From DYRB01 sp963709645 (lineage in GTDB: Bacteria; Pseudomonadota; Gammaproteobacteria; Chromatiales; Chromatiaceae), in assembly GCA_963709645.1 (NCBI GenBank), contig CAVPXP010000037.1, positions 1 to 64,000 of the forward strand: a DNA stretch of 64,000 bases, in the 5' to 3' direction. The notes below the pieces were generated by a model, which saw only the letters and a list, made by a program, of their open reading frames with translations, did no database searches and was not told the DNA's origin. Position numbers and translations under genes: made by a program. Below are positions 29,856 to 40,502 of the stretch, one piece after another. Each line of letters opens with the position of its first letter. Position 1 is the stretch's first letter.

Positions 29856-31325
29856 TCAATCGTCCAGGATCTCCGGCGGCAGGTCCGGGTATCGGCCCTT
29901 GAGCCCGCTGGTGAAACCCCGGTTCCCCAGGCAATTGGGGTCGCCCTCTTCGGCGCAGGCGATCTCCTCCACCCGCCACTGCCCATCGGCCTTCCTCATC
30001 AGGGCGGAGATACCCTCGTAGTGCTGCGTGCCGTCCGGAGACTGGGGCAGGACATGCACCCAGGCCCAGTCTCCCTTGGCCTGGAAATGTTCGATCTGGA
30101 GCACCGCGTCGACGCCGAGGGTGCGCCGCAGCTCGGCCTGTAACGCATCAAGCATCCCGGCCGGTCCCGCACGCCGCGCTTGCGCCCCCTGGATGACCGC
30201 CATGTAGGCGCGGTCCCTGTCGTCTAACAGGGCGTCGCTGTAGAAGGCATTCGGTGCCGCGAGGCGGAAACGCCGCGAGCTGGCCCCATCACGCCCAGGC
30301 ACGGACACCTCGCGGTACAGGGCCTGCTGCAGGTCGGTGCGCTGGAAGGGATAGCCGTGCCGTGCATAGGGCCAGTTGCGGCAGAGGCCGAGGTCAGCCT
30401 GGCTCAAACCGGATAGGGGGGCATCGCCGGCAGACTCGGACGAGGGATCGCTGTCCATGAGCGTGACCGGGTCGGGACAGGGAAGCGCGATCCCTTTCTC
30501 GCCGGCGAGGGTGCTGGGGATGGGCCAGCCGTGCAGCGATACGACAAAGTCTTGTCTGGGAGTCCAGTCCTCGGCCTCGAAACGGTAGAGGATGCGCCCT
30601 TCCCCGCCCGCCGCACCGGCGCGCTCCTCGAAACCGGCAAAGCGGAAGCCGTCCGGCCAGCTCAAACCGAAGGCTGCTGTCCGGGGCGACAGGATGAATT
30701 CGGCCGAGGCGATAGGCCCGTTCCAGAGGGCACCGGTACGGGTGATGTAAGCAACCTCCTCGAACCCGATCCCGACGGCGGCAGAGAACCGGTAGCGATG
30801 GTCGACCTCCACCCGTTCGTTGGGCGCGAGGGCGATGTCGAAGGCGTGAACGCGCCCGATGCAGAGGCCAAGACCCTGCCACGGGCGCACCGCCATGAGC
30901 CGCGTGGCCACCGGCTGGTCGCGAACAAGGGTCACCAAGTCGCGGAATTCTGGGCTTGTGTAGATGCCACTGCGGCCGCGCGCCCCACCGACCTCGGGGC
31001 AACCTTCCGGGAAGGCGAAGGTGGTCGCGATGGGCTCTGCGGTCGGGTTGTGAAAGATGTAGGTCGCCTCCGCCCGCCAGTCGTCGGCCGTTTGCGTCAA
31101 CACGACGCGCTCCGTAACCAGTCGGATACGGCTCGCCTCCACCGGCGCCAGGCCAGAGCCGAGACCCGCCGCCTCGAAGTCGTTGGCGGCGGCGGGCGGT
31201 CCCAGGCAAGTGAACAGCAACAAGGGCATGAGCAGGGCGCGGGCCTTCGTGCGACCAGGCTGGCGCGCGAGATGCCCCCCGAATTGCCGATCAGATGGAA
31301 TCAACGCGGACGTGCCCGGAATCAC
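29856..31325 (-). CDS. secreted protein with a YARHG-type domain
   Basis: 489 residues from a GTG at 31325 that overlaps the tlpA stop (GTGA). A signal peptide follows a long n-region and ends LLFTCLGPPAAAND. The first half contains VTERVVLTQTADDWRAEATY and FHNPTAEPIATTFAFPEGCP, a beta-rich pattern resembling DUF4424/VIT-like extracytoplasmic domains. The middle has LCRNWPYARHGYPFQRTDLQ, a good match to the short YARHG domain. The C-terminal part resembles an NTF2-like or immunity fold (AMRKADG-like GISALMRKADGQWRVEEIAC). The exact function is unknown. It is probably cotranscribed with the TlpA thioredoxin, which could keep its cysteines in order. Confidence 0.65.
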   Translation of the reverse strand: MIPGTSALIPSDRQFGGHLARQPGRTKARALLMPLLLFTCLGPPAAANDFEAAGLGSGLAPVEASRIRLVTERVVLTQTADDWRAEATYIFHNPTAEPIATTFAFPEGCPEVGGARGRSGIYTSPEFRDLVTLVRDQPVATRLMAVRPWQGLGLCIGRVHAFDIALAPNERVEVDHRYRFSAAVGIGFEEVAYITRTGALWNGPIASAEFILSPRTAAFGLSWPDGFRFAGFEERAGAAGGEGRILYRFEAEDWTPRQDFVVSLHGWPIPSTLAGEKGIALPCPDPVTLMDSDPSSESAGDAPLSGLSQADLGLCRNWPYARHGYPFQRTDLQQALYREVSVPGRDGASSRRFRLAAPNAFYSDALLDDRDRAYMAVIQGAQARRAGPAGMLDALQAELRRTLGVDAVLQIEHFQAKGDWAWVHVLPQSPDGTQHYEGISALMRKADGQWRVEEIACAEEGDPNCLGNRGFTSGLKGRYPDLPPEILDD

Positions 31326-31837
31326 TCTGCGACTTCGATGGCGCCCAGGCTTTCCAGCGTCTTTACGACATCCGGCGCGTCCCACTCCAGGGGACCGCGC
31401 CCCAGATAACGGACAACACCCTCCCCGTCGAGCACATAGGTCGTCGGCAGCACAGTGCCCCCCCACCGATGGAAGACCTCGCTTTCCCTGTCGAGCAGGA
31501 CCGGAAACCCGATCCCCAGTCGCTCAACCATCGCCTTCGCCCGGCGCGCCTGCTCGGCCACGTTCACGCCGATGACCGCAAAGGGCCTGTCGCGCATCAG
31601 TTCCGCCAGGCGCTGAATACTCGGCATCTCCTCGATGCAGGGCGTGCACCAGCTCGCCCAAAAGTTCACCAGAACCACCCGGCCCCGGAACTCCTCCAAG
31701 CCCCGCTCGCGGCCGTCCAGATCTGGCAAGCCCAATACGACCGGCGCCGATGCCGGGACCTGGGACAGCTCACCAGCACCCGCGGTGACGGCAACCAGGG
31801 ACAAACAGAAAAGTGCAAGCCGAACAAAATTCTTCAC
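31322..31837 (-). CDS. TlpA-family periplasmic thioredoxin
   Basis: 171 residues from a GTG at 31837 with a signal peptide (VRLALFCLSLVAVTAGAG). The thioredoxin fold has VVLVNFWASWCTPCIEEMPS with the active-site WCTPC, and the cis-proline in GGTVLPTTYVLDGEG. Proteins of this type reduce periplasmic disulfides, often for cytochrome c maturation. It lies just downstream of the multihaem cytochrome genes, where reduced haem-site cysteines are needed. Confidence 0.9.
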   Translation of the reverse strand: MKNFVRLALFCLSLVAVTAGAGELSQVPASAPVVLGLPDLDGRERGLEEFRGRVVLVNFWASWCTPCIEEMPSIQRLAELMRDRPFAVIGVNVAEQARRAKAMVERLGIGFPVLLDRESEVFHRWGGTVLPTTYVLDGEGVVRYLGRGPLEWDAPDVVKTLESLGAIEVAE

Positions 31838-32152
31838 GGGCAGTCTCTCTGAGTCTGTCGTTGAGCAAGCCGGCCACCCGGTTTGCCTCGATGCCGGAGG
31901 AATGTAATCGCTGAGGCGCTCGGCGTCGACCGGGCAGTGGTCATGGGTCGTCCGTGCGCCCCACCCCGGGCAGGGAGAGGGTCGGGAAGGGGTCGAAGGC
32001 CCGCGGAACAGCCAGGTCCCCGCTCGAGTGGGCGTGTCCGTCCCCACCTCGGCCCCAAGATCATCCGACAAGCACAAAAAAAAGCCCGGACTAGGTCCGG
32101 GCATGAGGGTTAGGAGCTGGGGCCTCCCTGCCCCGTCCGGTGAGGACTCAAG
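31838..32152. other. intergenic region upstream of tlpA
   Basis: About 315 bases containing the cytochrome terminator (32076-32102). The rest, 31838-32075, must hold the tlpA promoter; I see no clear box. Confidence 0.4.
32076..32102 (-). terminator. Rho-independent terminator of the PKD cytochrome 1 gene
   Basis: On the minus strand GCCCGGA, a short loop, and TCCGGGC form a 7-bp stem followed by eight T residues. It lies about 50 bases after the stop at 32153. Confidence 0.85.
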
Positions 32153-35100
32153 CTACCGCCGCACGTGACAATCAGAGCACGGCCGGTTGCGGTGCGCACT
32201 GCGCTCGTGGATGGCGGTCGTTGTGTTGCTGCTTGGCGGGGTCTCGCCGCCATGGCAGTTGTTGCACAGACCATTGCTCGTGGCCGGCTCCTTCAGCTCG
32301 TAGCCGAGCTGGGCTTCCAGCTCCATCCGCAGCGGGCCGCCGGCCCCCTGGGCGGAGTGGCAGGCGCCGCACTGCAAGGCGCGGGTGTTGGGCTCTACAC
32401 CGTGGTTGATGGTCTGGAAGGTGTGCACGGCCACCGCCTCGGTACCGGCCGGCATCTCGTCGCCCGGGAGACCCGCGCAGACGTTGCTGGCTTCCTGGTT
32501 GACCTCGTCGATCCCCAGCCCGACTGCGACCGCGCGGCAGAAGCTGCCGGTGCGGAAGAACTCGAATGTCGAGTGGCCGATCAGGGTGTTGCCGTTGCTC
32601 GCCAGCTTGCCCCAGTGCTCCTTCATGGGGTAGATCTTGGCGGTCGAGTTGCCCGCACCGAGCTTCTTGTCGATGGCACCCGCCGGGTTGAGGATGGCCG
32701 TGGGTATGCCGAGGACATAGGCCGGGTCGTTGGTGGCAAACCCAGTCCCGAAGCTCGCCGCCACGCTCGCGGTCAGCGGGACGGTCGGGACGCCGGTCAG
32801 GGACTCGCCGAGGAAGTAGACCTCGCTCTTACCGTCGAACCAGTTGTAGCTCGGCGTCAGATTGAAGCCCTTGTCCTCGCGCGGCAGCCAGCCGCCGCGC
32901 CCGTTGCAGGCGGAGTTGGACGGATGCGGGTCCTGCCAGTCGCGGGCCAGTTCCGTGCCGACGCCTGCCTTGGCATAGGCCGGGATGTGGCAGGTCTGGC
33001 AGGCCACCTTCGAGGTGTGCCTGTTCAATCGGTTCCCAAGGTTCGACACGGAACTCGTTGCCGGGTGCGGATTGCTGGTGTGGCAGCCGGAGCTCTCGCA
33101 GGTGAAGCGAGCGGCGACGTCGTTGGCACGCAGGTCCAGACCGCGGCCGCGCACCCGGTGCCCACCGGCACTATGGCACTCCGAGCAGGTCAGGTCGGCG
33201 CCCTGGGTACTCATGTGGAAGTCCAGGTTGGCGTTGGTGGTGCTGGCGATCTCCTTGGAGAGGTCGCCGCGCTTGGCCCCATCGGCCCCAGCGGCACCGG
33301 CGTGACAGTTGAGGCACGACTGCCGCGTGGTCGGGTGCACGGTCTGCGCCGCTTCCAGCGTGGTGATGGACATCGGCGCCATGGGCACCTCGGCGGGCAG
33401 GGTATCGCTGCCGGCGGGCAGGAACTGGAAGTCCTGGGTCACGGGGTCGACGTTCGGGATGCCCGCATAGCCGGTGCGGACCACCACCCCTCCGTCCTGG
33501 TGGACCAGAGTGCCGGTACCGTCGTCCACGACGTTCAGCAGCCTCAGGTCGGTGAAGCCTTCACCATTGGCGGTCCAGTCCGGGAAGCGCTTGTAGACGT
33601 CCTGGTGGCACATGAGGCAGTCGATGTTGGCCAGCTCGTGGACCTGGTCGTCCGGGGGCAGCAGCACGAACTCGTCCTGGCTCAGGGGGAAGCGCCCGTT
33701 GCCGACGTGACAGCCGGCGCAGGTGAAGCGCGGCGAGTTCTCGTGGGTGCCGCAGTAGGTGTTGACTCCCGTCGGCGACCAGCTCGCCCGCCGGGTGCGC
33801 CGGCCGCTCGCCCGCGGCGTAGAAGCTCGCCGGGACGTTGGTCACGTTGGGGAAGGCCCCGCCCTGCTGGTAGTGCACCGAGCCGTGCATGTCCCGCGCC
33901 TCGCCCTCGTGGCAGGCCACGCAGACCTCCGGGCCGGTGTAGTCGGTGATGCACTCCGCATGCGCTACGGCCGGGTCCGTCGGCACCGGGTTGCAGGCTG
34001 CCGGCGGCGGTGCCGGGTCCACGGTGATCGCCACTGTATCCGGGGCACTCGTGGCACCGGCGTTGTCGGTGACGATCAGGGTGAAGGTGTAGCTGCCTGC
34101 GGCCAGGTTGACGGTGGGGCTGACCGTGTTGGCCGGATCCGGCGTGCCGGTCCAGTTGTAGGTCGCGATGGTGCCGTCAGTGTCCGAGGAGCCGCTGCCG
34201 TCGAGGGTCACGGCGATGCTGGTCTGGCCAGCGGCGATGGTCACCGTCCGGTCGGGGCCGGCATTGGCCGTCGGCGCCTGGTTGACGGGCGGGGCAGGAT
34301 TCACCGTGATGGTGACCGTGTCCGCCGCGCTGGAGGCACCGTCGTTGTCGCTGACGACCAGGGTGAAGGTGTGGCTGCCTGCCGTCAGGTTGACGGTGGG
34401 GCTGACCACGTCCGCCGGATTCGGGCGTGCCGGTCCAGGTGTAGCTGGCGATGGTGCCGTCCGGGTCGGACGAGCCGCTGCCGTTCAGGGTCACGTCGAT
34501 GCTGGTCTGCCCGGCGGCGATGGTCACCGTCTGGTCGGGGCCGGCATTGGCCGTCGGCGCCTGGTTGACGGGCGGGGCAGGATTCACCGTGATGGTGACC
34601 GTATCCGCCGCGCTGGTGGCACCGTCGTTGTCGCTGACGACCAGGCTGAAGGTGTGGCTGCCCGCCGTCAGGTTGACGGTGGGGCTCACCACGTCCGCCG
34701 GATTCGGGCTGACCACGTCCAGGTGTAGCTGGCGATGGTGCCGTCCGGGTCGGAGGAGCCGCTGCCGTTCAGGGTCACATCGATGCTGGTCTGACCGGCG
34801 GCGATGGTCACCGTCTGGTCGGGGCCGGCATTGGCCGTCGGCGCCTGGTTGGCGGGCCCACCGGAATTGGTCCTGGCACGCGCACTGCCGGAGTAAGGGC
34901 TCTGGTTACCGGCGGCATCCTTGGCCCTGACGCGGTAGCGGTACCTGGTGTTGGCGGCCAGGCCGGTGTCGCTGTAGCTCGTGGTCCTGCTCGTGCCAAC
35001 TTCGGTCGTCGGCGTGCAAGTCGCATCCCTGGCAGCGGAAGACCTTGTAACGGATCACACCCACGTTGTCGGTGGAGGCGGTCCAGCTCAGGTTGATCTG

Positions 35101-35798
35101 GCTGGACCCGGCGGCCGTCGCCGTGAGGTTGGTTGGCCTCGTCGGCGCCTCTGTATCGAGGGCCGGAGTTCACGGTAACGACCACCGTATCGGAATCGCT
35201 GGCGCCGCTCGGGTCGGTCACGGTCAGGGTGAAGCTATGGGTGCCTTCGCCCAGGGACACCGTCGGACTGACCTCGGCGCTCGGATTCGGGGAACCGGTC
35301 CAGCTGTAGCTCAGGGTGTCGCCGTCCGGATCGCGAGGAGCCGCTGCCGTTCAGGGTCACGGCGATGCTGGTCTGTCCGGCGGCGAGACTGACCGTCTGG
35401 TCGGGTCCGGCGTTGGCGGTCGGAGCCTCATTGACCGGCGGCGGGGCGGTGCGGACCGTGACGTTGGTCTTGCACTCGTCGTCGCTATGGCCGTCGTCCA
35501 CCCTCAGCTTGGTCTCGAAGGTGCCGGCCTGGGTGTACTGCACGGCGGGGCTGGGGCTTGTGCTGCTGCTCGGAGTGCCCCCGCTGAGATCCCACCGATA
35601 GGTTCCGTTAGATCCGATGCCGCTGACCGACGCGGACCATTGGACGGTCTCGCCGACGTCGACCGTGGGATTCGAGGGGATGACGCTGCAGCTGGCGTCT
35701 GCCGAGGCGGCGCCGGGGTAGGACAGCAACGACCCGAGGAGCATCAAGCCCGCCGGGAGTCGCCAGTCTGGGTGCACCTTGGGGTGCCGAATACTCAT
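32153..35798 (-). CDS. secreted PKD-repeat multihaem cytochrome (copy 1), frameshifted
   Basis: ATG at 35798 behind AGGAGTGG. Signal peptide (LMLLGSLLSYPGAASADA), an Ig-like module, then PKD modules marked by PTANAGPDQTV (four copies), with a fibronectin III-like stretch between the first and second. The C-terminal half is a cytochrome: CVACH, CAGCH, CLMCH, CLNCH, CSECH, CQTCH, CGACH, CNNCH and CSDCH (nine CXXCH), plus one CESSGCH, a possible CX4CH site. Shifts lie near 35330, 35150, 34985, 34720, 34425 and 33780; the last 504 residues are in one frame. The layout suggests an extracellular or surface electron carrier whose PKD modules give reach or adhesion. It is a paralogue of the gene at 36698-40248 with a shared leader. 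Confidence 0.8.
34010..34860 (-). repeat. tandem PKD-module DNA repeats, about 283 bp
   Basis: The segment beginning GCATTGGCCGTCGGCGCCTG recurs at 34261, 34544 and 34828, a period of 283-284 bp, close to 94-95 codons. Copies are almost identical over long stretches, including the GTGATGGTGACCGT and GCCGGATTCGGG blocks. Periods that are not multiples of three coincide with frameshifts in the gene, which points to indel errors. Confidence 0.8.
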
Positions 35799-36007
35799 GG
35801 TTCCACTCCTCTCAATTCGGGTATGCAAGCGTTTCCAGCGAAACAACCGTCAACGGCTGAGGCTGGCGAGAATTCCGGCGGATACAGCTTCCATTCGGCC
35901 GATGGACATGCTCGCGAATCATCCATCGATCCGGGTCGCAACCGTCGTGTCAGCCAGGCCATGCTGGCTGCTGCGGCTTTACGTGGCAGAACCTTAGGCC
36001 AGCAAAC

Positions 36008-36024
36008 CTTAAGGTTTCCTTAAG
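36008..36024 (-). promoter_or_regulatory. PmrA/QseB-type box upstream of PKD cytochrome 1
   Basis: CTTAAGGTTTCCTTAAG: two CTTAAG half-sites 5 bases apart (11-bp period), as in PmrA/QseB operators. It lies 209 bp before the cytochrome ATG. On the minus strand a CCTAAGGTTC block follows 9 bases downstream, matched at the paralogue by CCTAGGGTTC. Confidence 0.65.
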
Positions 36025-36046
36025 ACTCTGAAAAAGCTTGCAAAAA

Positions 36047-36062
36047 TGAGAGATGCGTCACA
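36047..36062. promoter_or_regulatory. CRP-like imperfect palindrome upstream of PKD cytochrome 1
   Basis: TGAGA-N6-TCACA, one mismatch from TGTGA-N6-TCACA, placed 22 bp upstream of the CTTAAG box. The paralogous gene has a perfect copy at the same distance. Confidence 0.45.
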
Positions 36063-36155
36063 AATTGCTCCCGGCTTTGTGGGCGGCACGGCGCGGGCTG
36101 AGCCCCCACCCCAGCGGCCTCCGCAACGGTCGGCGAGTCTTCCTAGACAGGGGGC

Positions 36156-36188
36156 AAAAAAAACCCCGCCATAGGGGCCGGCGGGGCC
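36156..36188 (-). terminator. Rho-independent terminator of the small secreted protein gene
   Basis: On the minus strand CCCCGCC, a 9-base loop and GGCGGGG are followed by eight T residues. It lies 60 bases after the stop at 36248. Confidence 0.85.
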
Positions 36189-36247
36189 TGAGGGAACTCG
36201 GCGAGATCCGTCGCACGTGCGGTCGGGTGTTCGGCGCTCGACGGCAC

Positions 36248-36600
36248 CTATCCCCTGGAACACACGAGGCGCGAGAGCTGGTCGGGAATGGTTCCCTCCC
36301 CGATGGGGCTGGCCTCGGCACTGGGTTCCGACGCGTTCAGTTCTTCCAGGCTCTCCCCCTCGCCCAGGTAGCGCTCGGTGTGGGCAGCGCAGTCGAACTC
36401 GCGCTTGATGTAGTGGTTGAAGCCGGGGCCAGCCCGCTTCACGACCAGGATCGGGTTATCGGCGGTACCGCCCTTTTCGACCAGGAAATACTGGCCTTCG
36501 AGATCCGTCTTGATGTCGATCGGGGTATCGTCGGCGAGCCGCCGACAGGGTCCCGAGCGAACCCGCCAGGGCGAGGATCAAGAGCAGTTTTCGATCGCAT
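36248..36600 (-). CDS. small secreted protein between the two cytochromes, frameshifted
   Basis: About 117 residues once two indels are undone. ATG at 36600 is followed by an AAAA run (36587-36590); removing one A gives MRSK then LLLILALAGSLGTLSA, a clear signal peptide. A second shift near 36540 leads to DIKTDLEGQYFLVEKGGTAD, VVKRAGPGFNHYIKREFDCA and the acidic EGESLEELNASEPSAEASP. Two cysteines are spaced far apart and no haem site is present. I recognise no family. It has its own terminators on both sides; the cytochrome 2 terminator precedes it, so it has its own promoter or is reached by read-through. Confidence 0.6.
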
Positions 36601-36623
36601 GTGATTGCTCCTGTGCTTTCGGT

Positions 36624-36656
36624 GAAAAAGGCCCCGCCGGATTGCCCGGCGAGGCC
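36624..36656 (-). terminator. Rho-independent terminator of the PKD cytochrome 2 gene
   Basis: On the minus strand AGGCCTCGCCGG, loop GCAA and TCCGGCGGGGCCT form a long stem followed by TTTTT. It lies about 40 bases after the stop at 36698. Confidence 0.8.
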
Positions 36657-36697
36657 TGGTTCAGGGTTAGGCGGCATCCCTGCCGCCAGCGCTTGGA

Positions 36698-39600
36698 CTA
36701 CTGGTTCACGCAGGTGTTGTCCCAGGTGTTGCCGCTGTGGCACACGGCGCAGCCCACCGGCTCTCCCGCTTGGATCGTCCGCCCGCTGAAGGTGCGGGTG
36801 GCGAGGGCGCGCGAGAGCACGGTACCGCAGCTGTTGTTGCGGCTGGTGCCGCCGTGGCAGGTCGCACAGTTGCCGAAGTTTTCCCCAGGGTTCTTGTGGG
36901 TACCGCTGCTCGCCCAGGGCGTGCTGCCGAACTCGATCCGGTGCAGACCGTGGGGCCCGTTCAGGCTGTTGCCGGGGCTCGACGAGTGGCAGGTGGTGCA
37001 GTCGGCGATGGTGCCGACGTGACCCTGCAACTGACTGGCCGTGACGTTGTCGTTGCCATTCGGGTTGGCGTTCGGCCACTCCGCGTGGGTCGCCCCATGA
37101 CAGCCCTCGCACATCACGCCGCCGTGACCGGTGCTGACCCGGTAGAGCTGCGGATTGCCCGCACCCGGATTGGCGAAGTCGTTGAAGCTCGCCGGAACCG
37201 CCGGCTCGGCGAAGCGCTTGTTGGTCGGCACGATCGGCGTGGCCTTGGCGTCGTCCGTACGGAACGCCTGGCGCAGGCGGATGCCGTCCAGGTTGTCGCT
37301 GCTGTCCCTGCTGTTGACTACCAGCCCGGACCCGGTCGGTCAAGCGATTGCTGTACGTCACCCGTATGGCAGGACCCGCAACCCGGCTCGTTGGCCCAGG
37401 GCACGCGCGGCTGGCTGCTGCCGGGCGTGTAGAAATTCCCCTGGTTGAGGACGAAGGCACCCGGGTTGGTCGGCGAGACCCCAGCAGAGAAGTCCGCGCC
37501 CACCTGGAGGATGCTGCCGTGGCAGTCGCTGCACAGCATGTCGCCGTTGAACATCGCACCGCGCAGACACTGCACGTTGGTGCCCGGATGGCACTGGTAG
37601 CAGTTGTTCTCCAGCGCCGTCAGGCGCGGGTTCTGGTTGGTGACGATGCCCGCGGCATTCTGGGTCGGTGCCGGGATGGCGGGGAACATCGCTACGCCGT
37701 TCCTATCCAGGGCCGCTATGGAACCGTGGTTGTTGTGCATCACCCGCGAGTTGCTCTGGTGCGCCACCTGGTTGCGGCCGTTGGCCTCCGATCCGGCGGG
37801 GCCGGCCTTGGGACCGACCTGGGCCAGGTCCAGCGCAGGGGTGTAGTGGCAGGTCTGACAGACCGCCGGCTGGTTCTGCACCAGGGCCTTGTAGGTCAGG
37901 CAGGTGGCGTCGCCGTCGCCGCCGTTGGCCTTGATATCGCAGGGCGCCGGAGCGGTGTTGAGGCAGTTCTCATTGGCCGGTACGCCGTCACAGGCCGTAC
38001 TCACATACCGTGCCCCGTGCTGGAGGTCGTGCAGGCGCAGCACGTTGATGTCGGCCGCGTATTCCAGGCTGACCATCGGCGGCATGTTGCTGTCGGGATC
38101 GTCCAGGCTGGTCGCCACCGGCAGGCCGGCCGCGCTGAGCAGGTTGGTCGGGATGTCGGTGCGATTGTCCACACCGTGCACGCTGCCGTAGTCCGTGTTG
38201 GTGGAGTGACAATTGGTGCAGCTCGCCTCACCGGAGATGGGCAGCACCGTGTCCACCGTGGACAGCACCGTGCCGCCCGCGTTCTTGGCCTGAACCCGCA
38301 CCAGCGGATAGGCGTTCTCGCGGCCGTTGTCGTCATAGGCGGCGAACGGCACGCCCGCGCCCTCGAACCAGTTCACGTCCGCAGCGACATAGCCGAACGG
38401 GAAGTTCACGAAGAACGGCTTGTCGAGGTAGTGCTCCTTCGCCTCCTGCGGGGCATTGCCGCCATACGGATTGGTCATGCCGGGCATGGCGTGCTGCACG
38501 GCGTTCAAGAGCCACCGGTGTTGGGAAGCACGACCTGACCGTTGGCAATGTAGAGGTCCTCGACGTTCGGCACCGGCAGGCCCTGTGTCCGCGGTGACCG
38601 GGAAGGCGCCGGTGGCCAACGGGGTGATCCCCATGCCGCCGGGATAGAAGGGGTCGTAAGTGCCAGCGGCAACCCCGTCCCAGAAGTTGGTCTTGTAGGT
38701 GTCGCCGTTGGCCATGACGCCATCGAACACGGTCTGACTCAGGATCGGGTCGTTCGGGTTGGCTGCGGCCGAATAGGCCACGCTCACGCCGGCCGGGTTG
38801 AGGGTCGGGGTCGCGCCCTTCTGGATGACCTGGGCCAGCAGTACCTGGAACGGCGGCAGAATGCTGGAGATGCGGGTATCCAGATCGCCGCAGTGCATGC
38901 CCAGATCGTTGATCGCCAGCACGCTGTAGCTGCTGCTGGCGACCTGTGCCTGCTGCGGTACCGTCGCGTCCGGACAGCCGCTCTGGCTGGTGGAGTTGAT
39001 GGAGCGATTCAGGTTCGTCGGATTGCATGCCTGCGGCGGGGGCGCGGCGTTCACCGTGATGACAACCGTGTCTGGCGTGCTGGTGGCGCCGTTGTTGTCG
39101 GTGACGACCAGGGTGAAGATATGGTTGCCGACCGCGAGGGGGACGCTGGGGCTGACCGTGTTGGCCGGATCCGGCGTTCCGGTCCAGTTGTAGGTCGCGA
39201 TGGTACCGTCCGGATCGGAGGAGCCACTGCCGTTCAGGGTCACGTTGATGTTGGTCTGTCCGGCGGCAAGGGTCACCGTCTGGTCGGGACCGGCGTTGGC
39301 CGTGGGCGACTGATTGCTGGGCGGAACAGCCGGATTGACGGTGACGTTGACTGTGTCCGCCGCGCTGCTTGCACCGTTGTTGTCGGTGACGACCAAATTG
39401 AAGGTGTAGCTGCCCGCCGTGAGGTTGACCGTGGGGCTGACGGTATTGGCCGGATTCGGGTTACCGGTCCAGTTGTAGGTGACGATGGTGCCGTCCTGAT
39501 CGAAGGAGCCACTGCCGTTCAGGGTCACGTTGATGTTGGTCTGTCCGGCGGCAAGGGTCACCGTCTGGTCGGGGCCGGCGTTGGCCGTGGGCGACTGATT

Positions 39601-40248
39601 GCCGGGCGGAACAGCCGGATTGACGGTGACGTTGACCGTGTCTGCCGCGCTGCTTGCACCGTTGTTGTCGGTGACGACCAGGTTGAAGGTGTAGCTGCCG
39701 GCCGCGAGGTTGACCGTGGGGCTCACGCTGTCGGCCGGATCCGGGTTACCGGTCCAGTTGTAGGTAACAATCGCGCCGTCCGGGTCGGTCGAACCACTCC
39801 CGTTCAGGGTTATGCTCGCGCTGGTCTGGCCGGCGGCGAGGTTGATCGTCTGGTCAGGTCCGGCATTGGCCGTCGGCGGTTGGTTCCCCTGCGTCGAGGA
39901 TTGGACCGTGATCGTCGTGTTGCACGCCGTGTTGTTCCGACGGTCCTTCACGGCCACCTTGGTCTCGAAGGTGCCGACGCTGTTGTACCGCACCCTGGGT
40001 TTGGCGCTCGTGCTGCTGCTCCGGTTACCCCCCTTAAACTCCCACGCGTAACCACGGAGGGACCCCATGTCGCTTTTGGACACGGACCACGCGACAGTCT
40101 CGCCGACCATAACGGTCGTATTCGATGGAATGACGGTGCAGCTAGCGTCTGCCGCTGCGGCGCCGGGCCAGGCCAGTACGGACCCGAGGAGCATTAAGCT
40201 CGCCGGGACACGCCAGCCTGGGCGCCTATTGGGGTGCCGATTTCTCAT
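36698..40248 (-). CDS. secreted PKD-repeat multihaem cytochrome (copy 2), frameshifted
   Basis: ATG at 40248 behind AGGAGTGG, with signal peptide LMLLGSVLAWPGAAAADA. An N-terminal Ig-like module (SVSKSDMGSLRGYAWEFKGG) is followed by three near-identical PKD modules with PTANAGPDQTV, then a module with DLGMHCGDLDTRISSILPPF, and nine haem sites: CTNCH, CQTCH, CYQCH, CSDCH, CGSCH, CEGCH, CTTCH, CATCH and CAVCH. Two compensating shifts lie near 38590 and 38510 and one near 37340. About 1,180 residues. The protein should be exported and could relay electrons at or beyond the outer membrane. It is directly downstream of the QseBC-like genes, with a conserved regulatory leader between. Confidence 0.82.
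39040..39895 (-). repeat. tandem PKD-module DNA repeats, 285 bp
   Basis: The segment GCGTTGGCCGTGGGCGACTG recurs at 39293 and 39578, and in diverged form at 39863, an exact 285-bp period (95 codons). The high identity between copies points to recent duplication or gene conversion within the gene. Confidence 0.85.
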
Positions 40249-40463
40249 GGAACCACTCCTAACTCGTTTTTTGGAATTTGCGAACGCGCCCAACCGAGGG
40301 GACGTCACGGATTGCGCTGGCGGGAGTCTCTGCGGGGACTTCTTCAGACTGGGCCGATCGGCAGTCGTAGCGCTCTGCCATCGGCTCCAGGCGGTGACCG
40401 TCTTGTCGAGCTGCAAAGACGGACCATCGCGGCCAATCGCGAGCGAACCCTAGGCTCCCTCGA

Positions 40464-40480
40464 CTTAAGAGGACCTTAAG
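40464..40480 (-). promoter_or_regulatory. PmrA/QseB-type box upstream of PKD cytochrome 2
   Basis: CTTAAGAGGACCTTAAG: two CTTAAG half-sites 5 bases apart, 215 bp before the cytochrome ATG and in the gap after the sensor kinase gene. The adjacent response regulator belongs to the family that binds this pattern. Confidence 0.7.
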
Positions 40481-40502
40481 AGCGACAGAACCTTGGAAGA
40501 AC

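Noticed and set aside
32165..33949. 594-codon plus-strand open frame opposite cytochrome 1
   Set aside because: Low-complexity Gly/Val/Ala product antisense to a run of CXXCH motifs.
34010..39895. Regular repeats as a CRISPR array
   Set aside because: Units are 283-285 bp, contiguous and coding (PKD modules); no short repeats with spacers and no cas genes.
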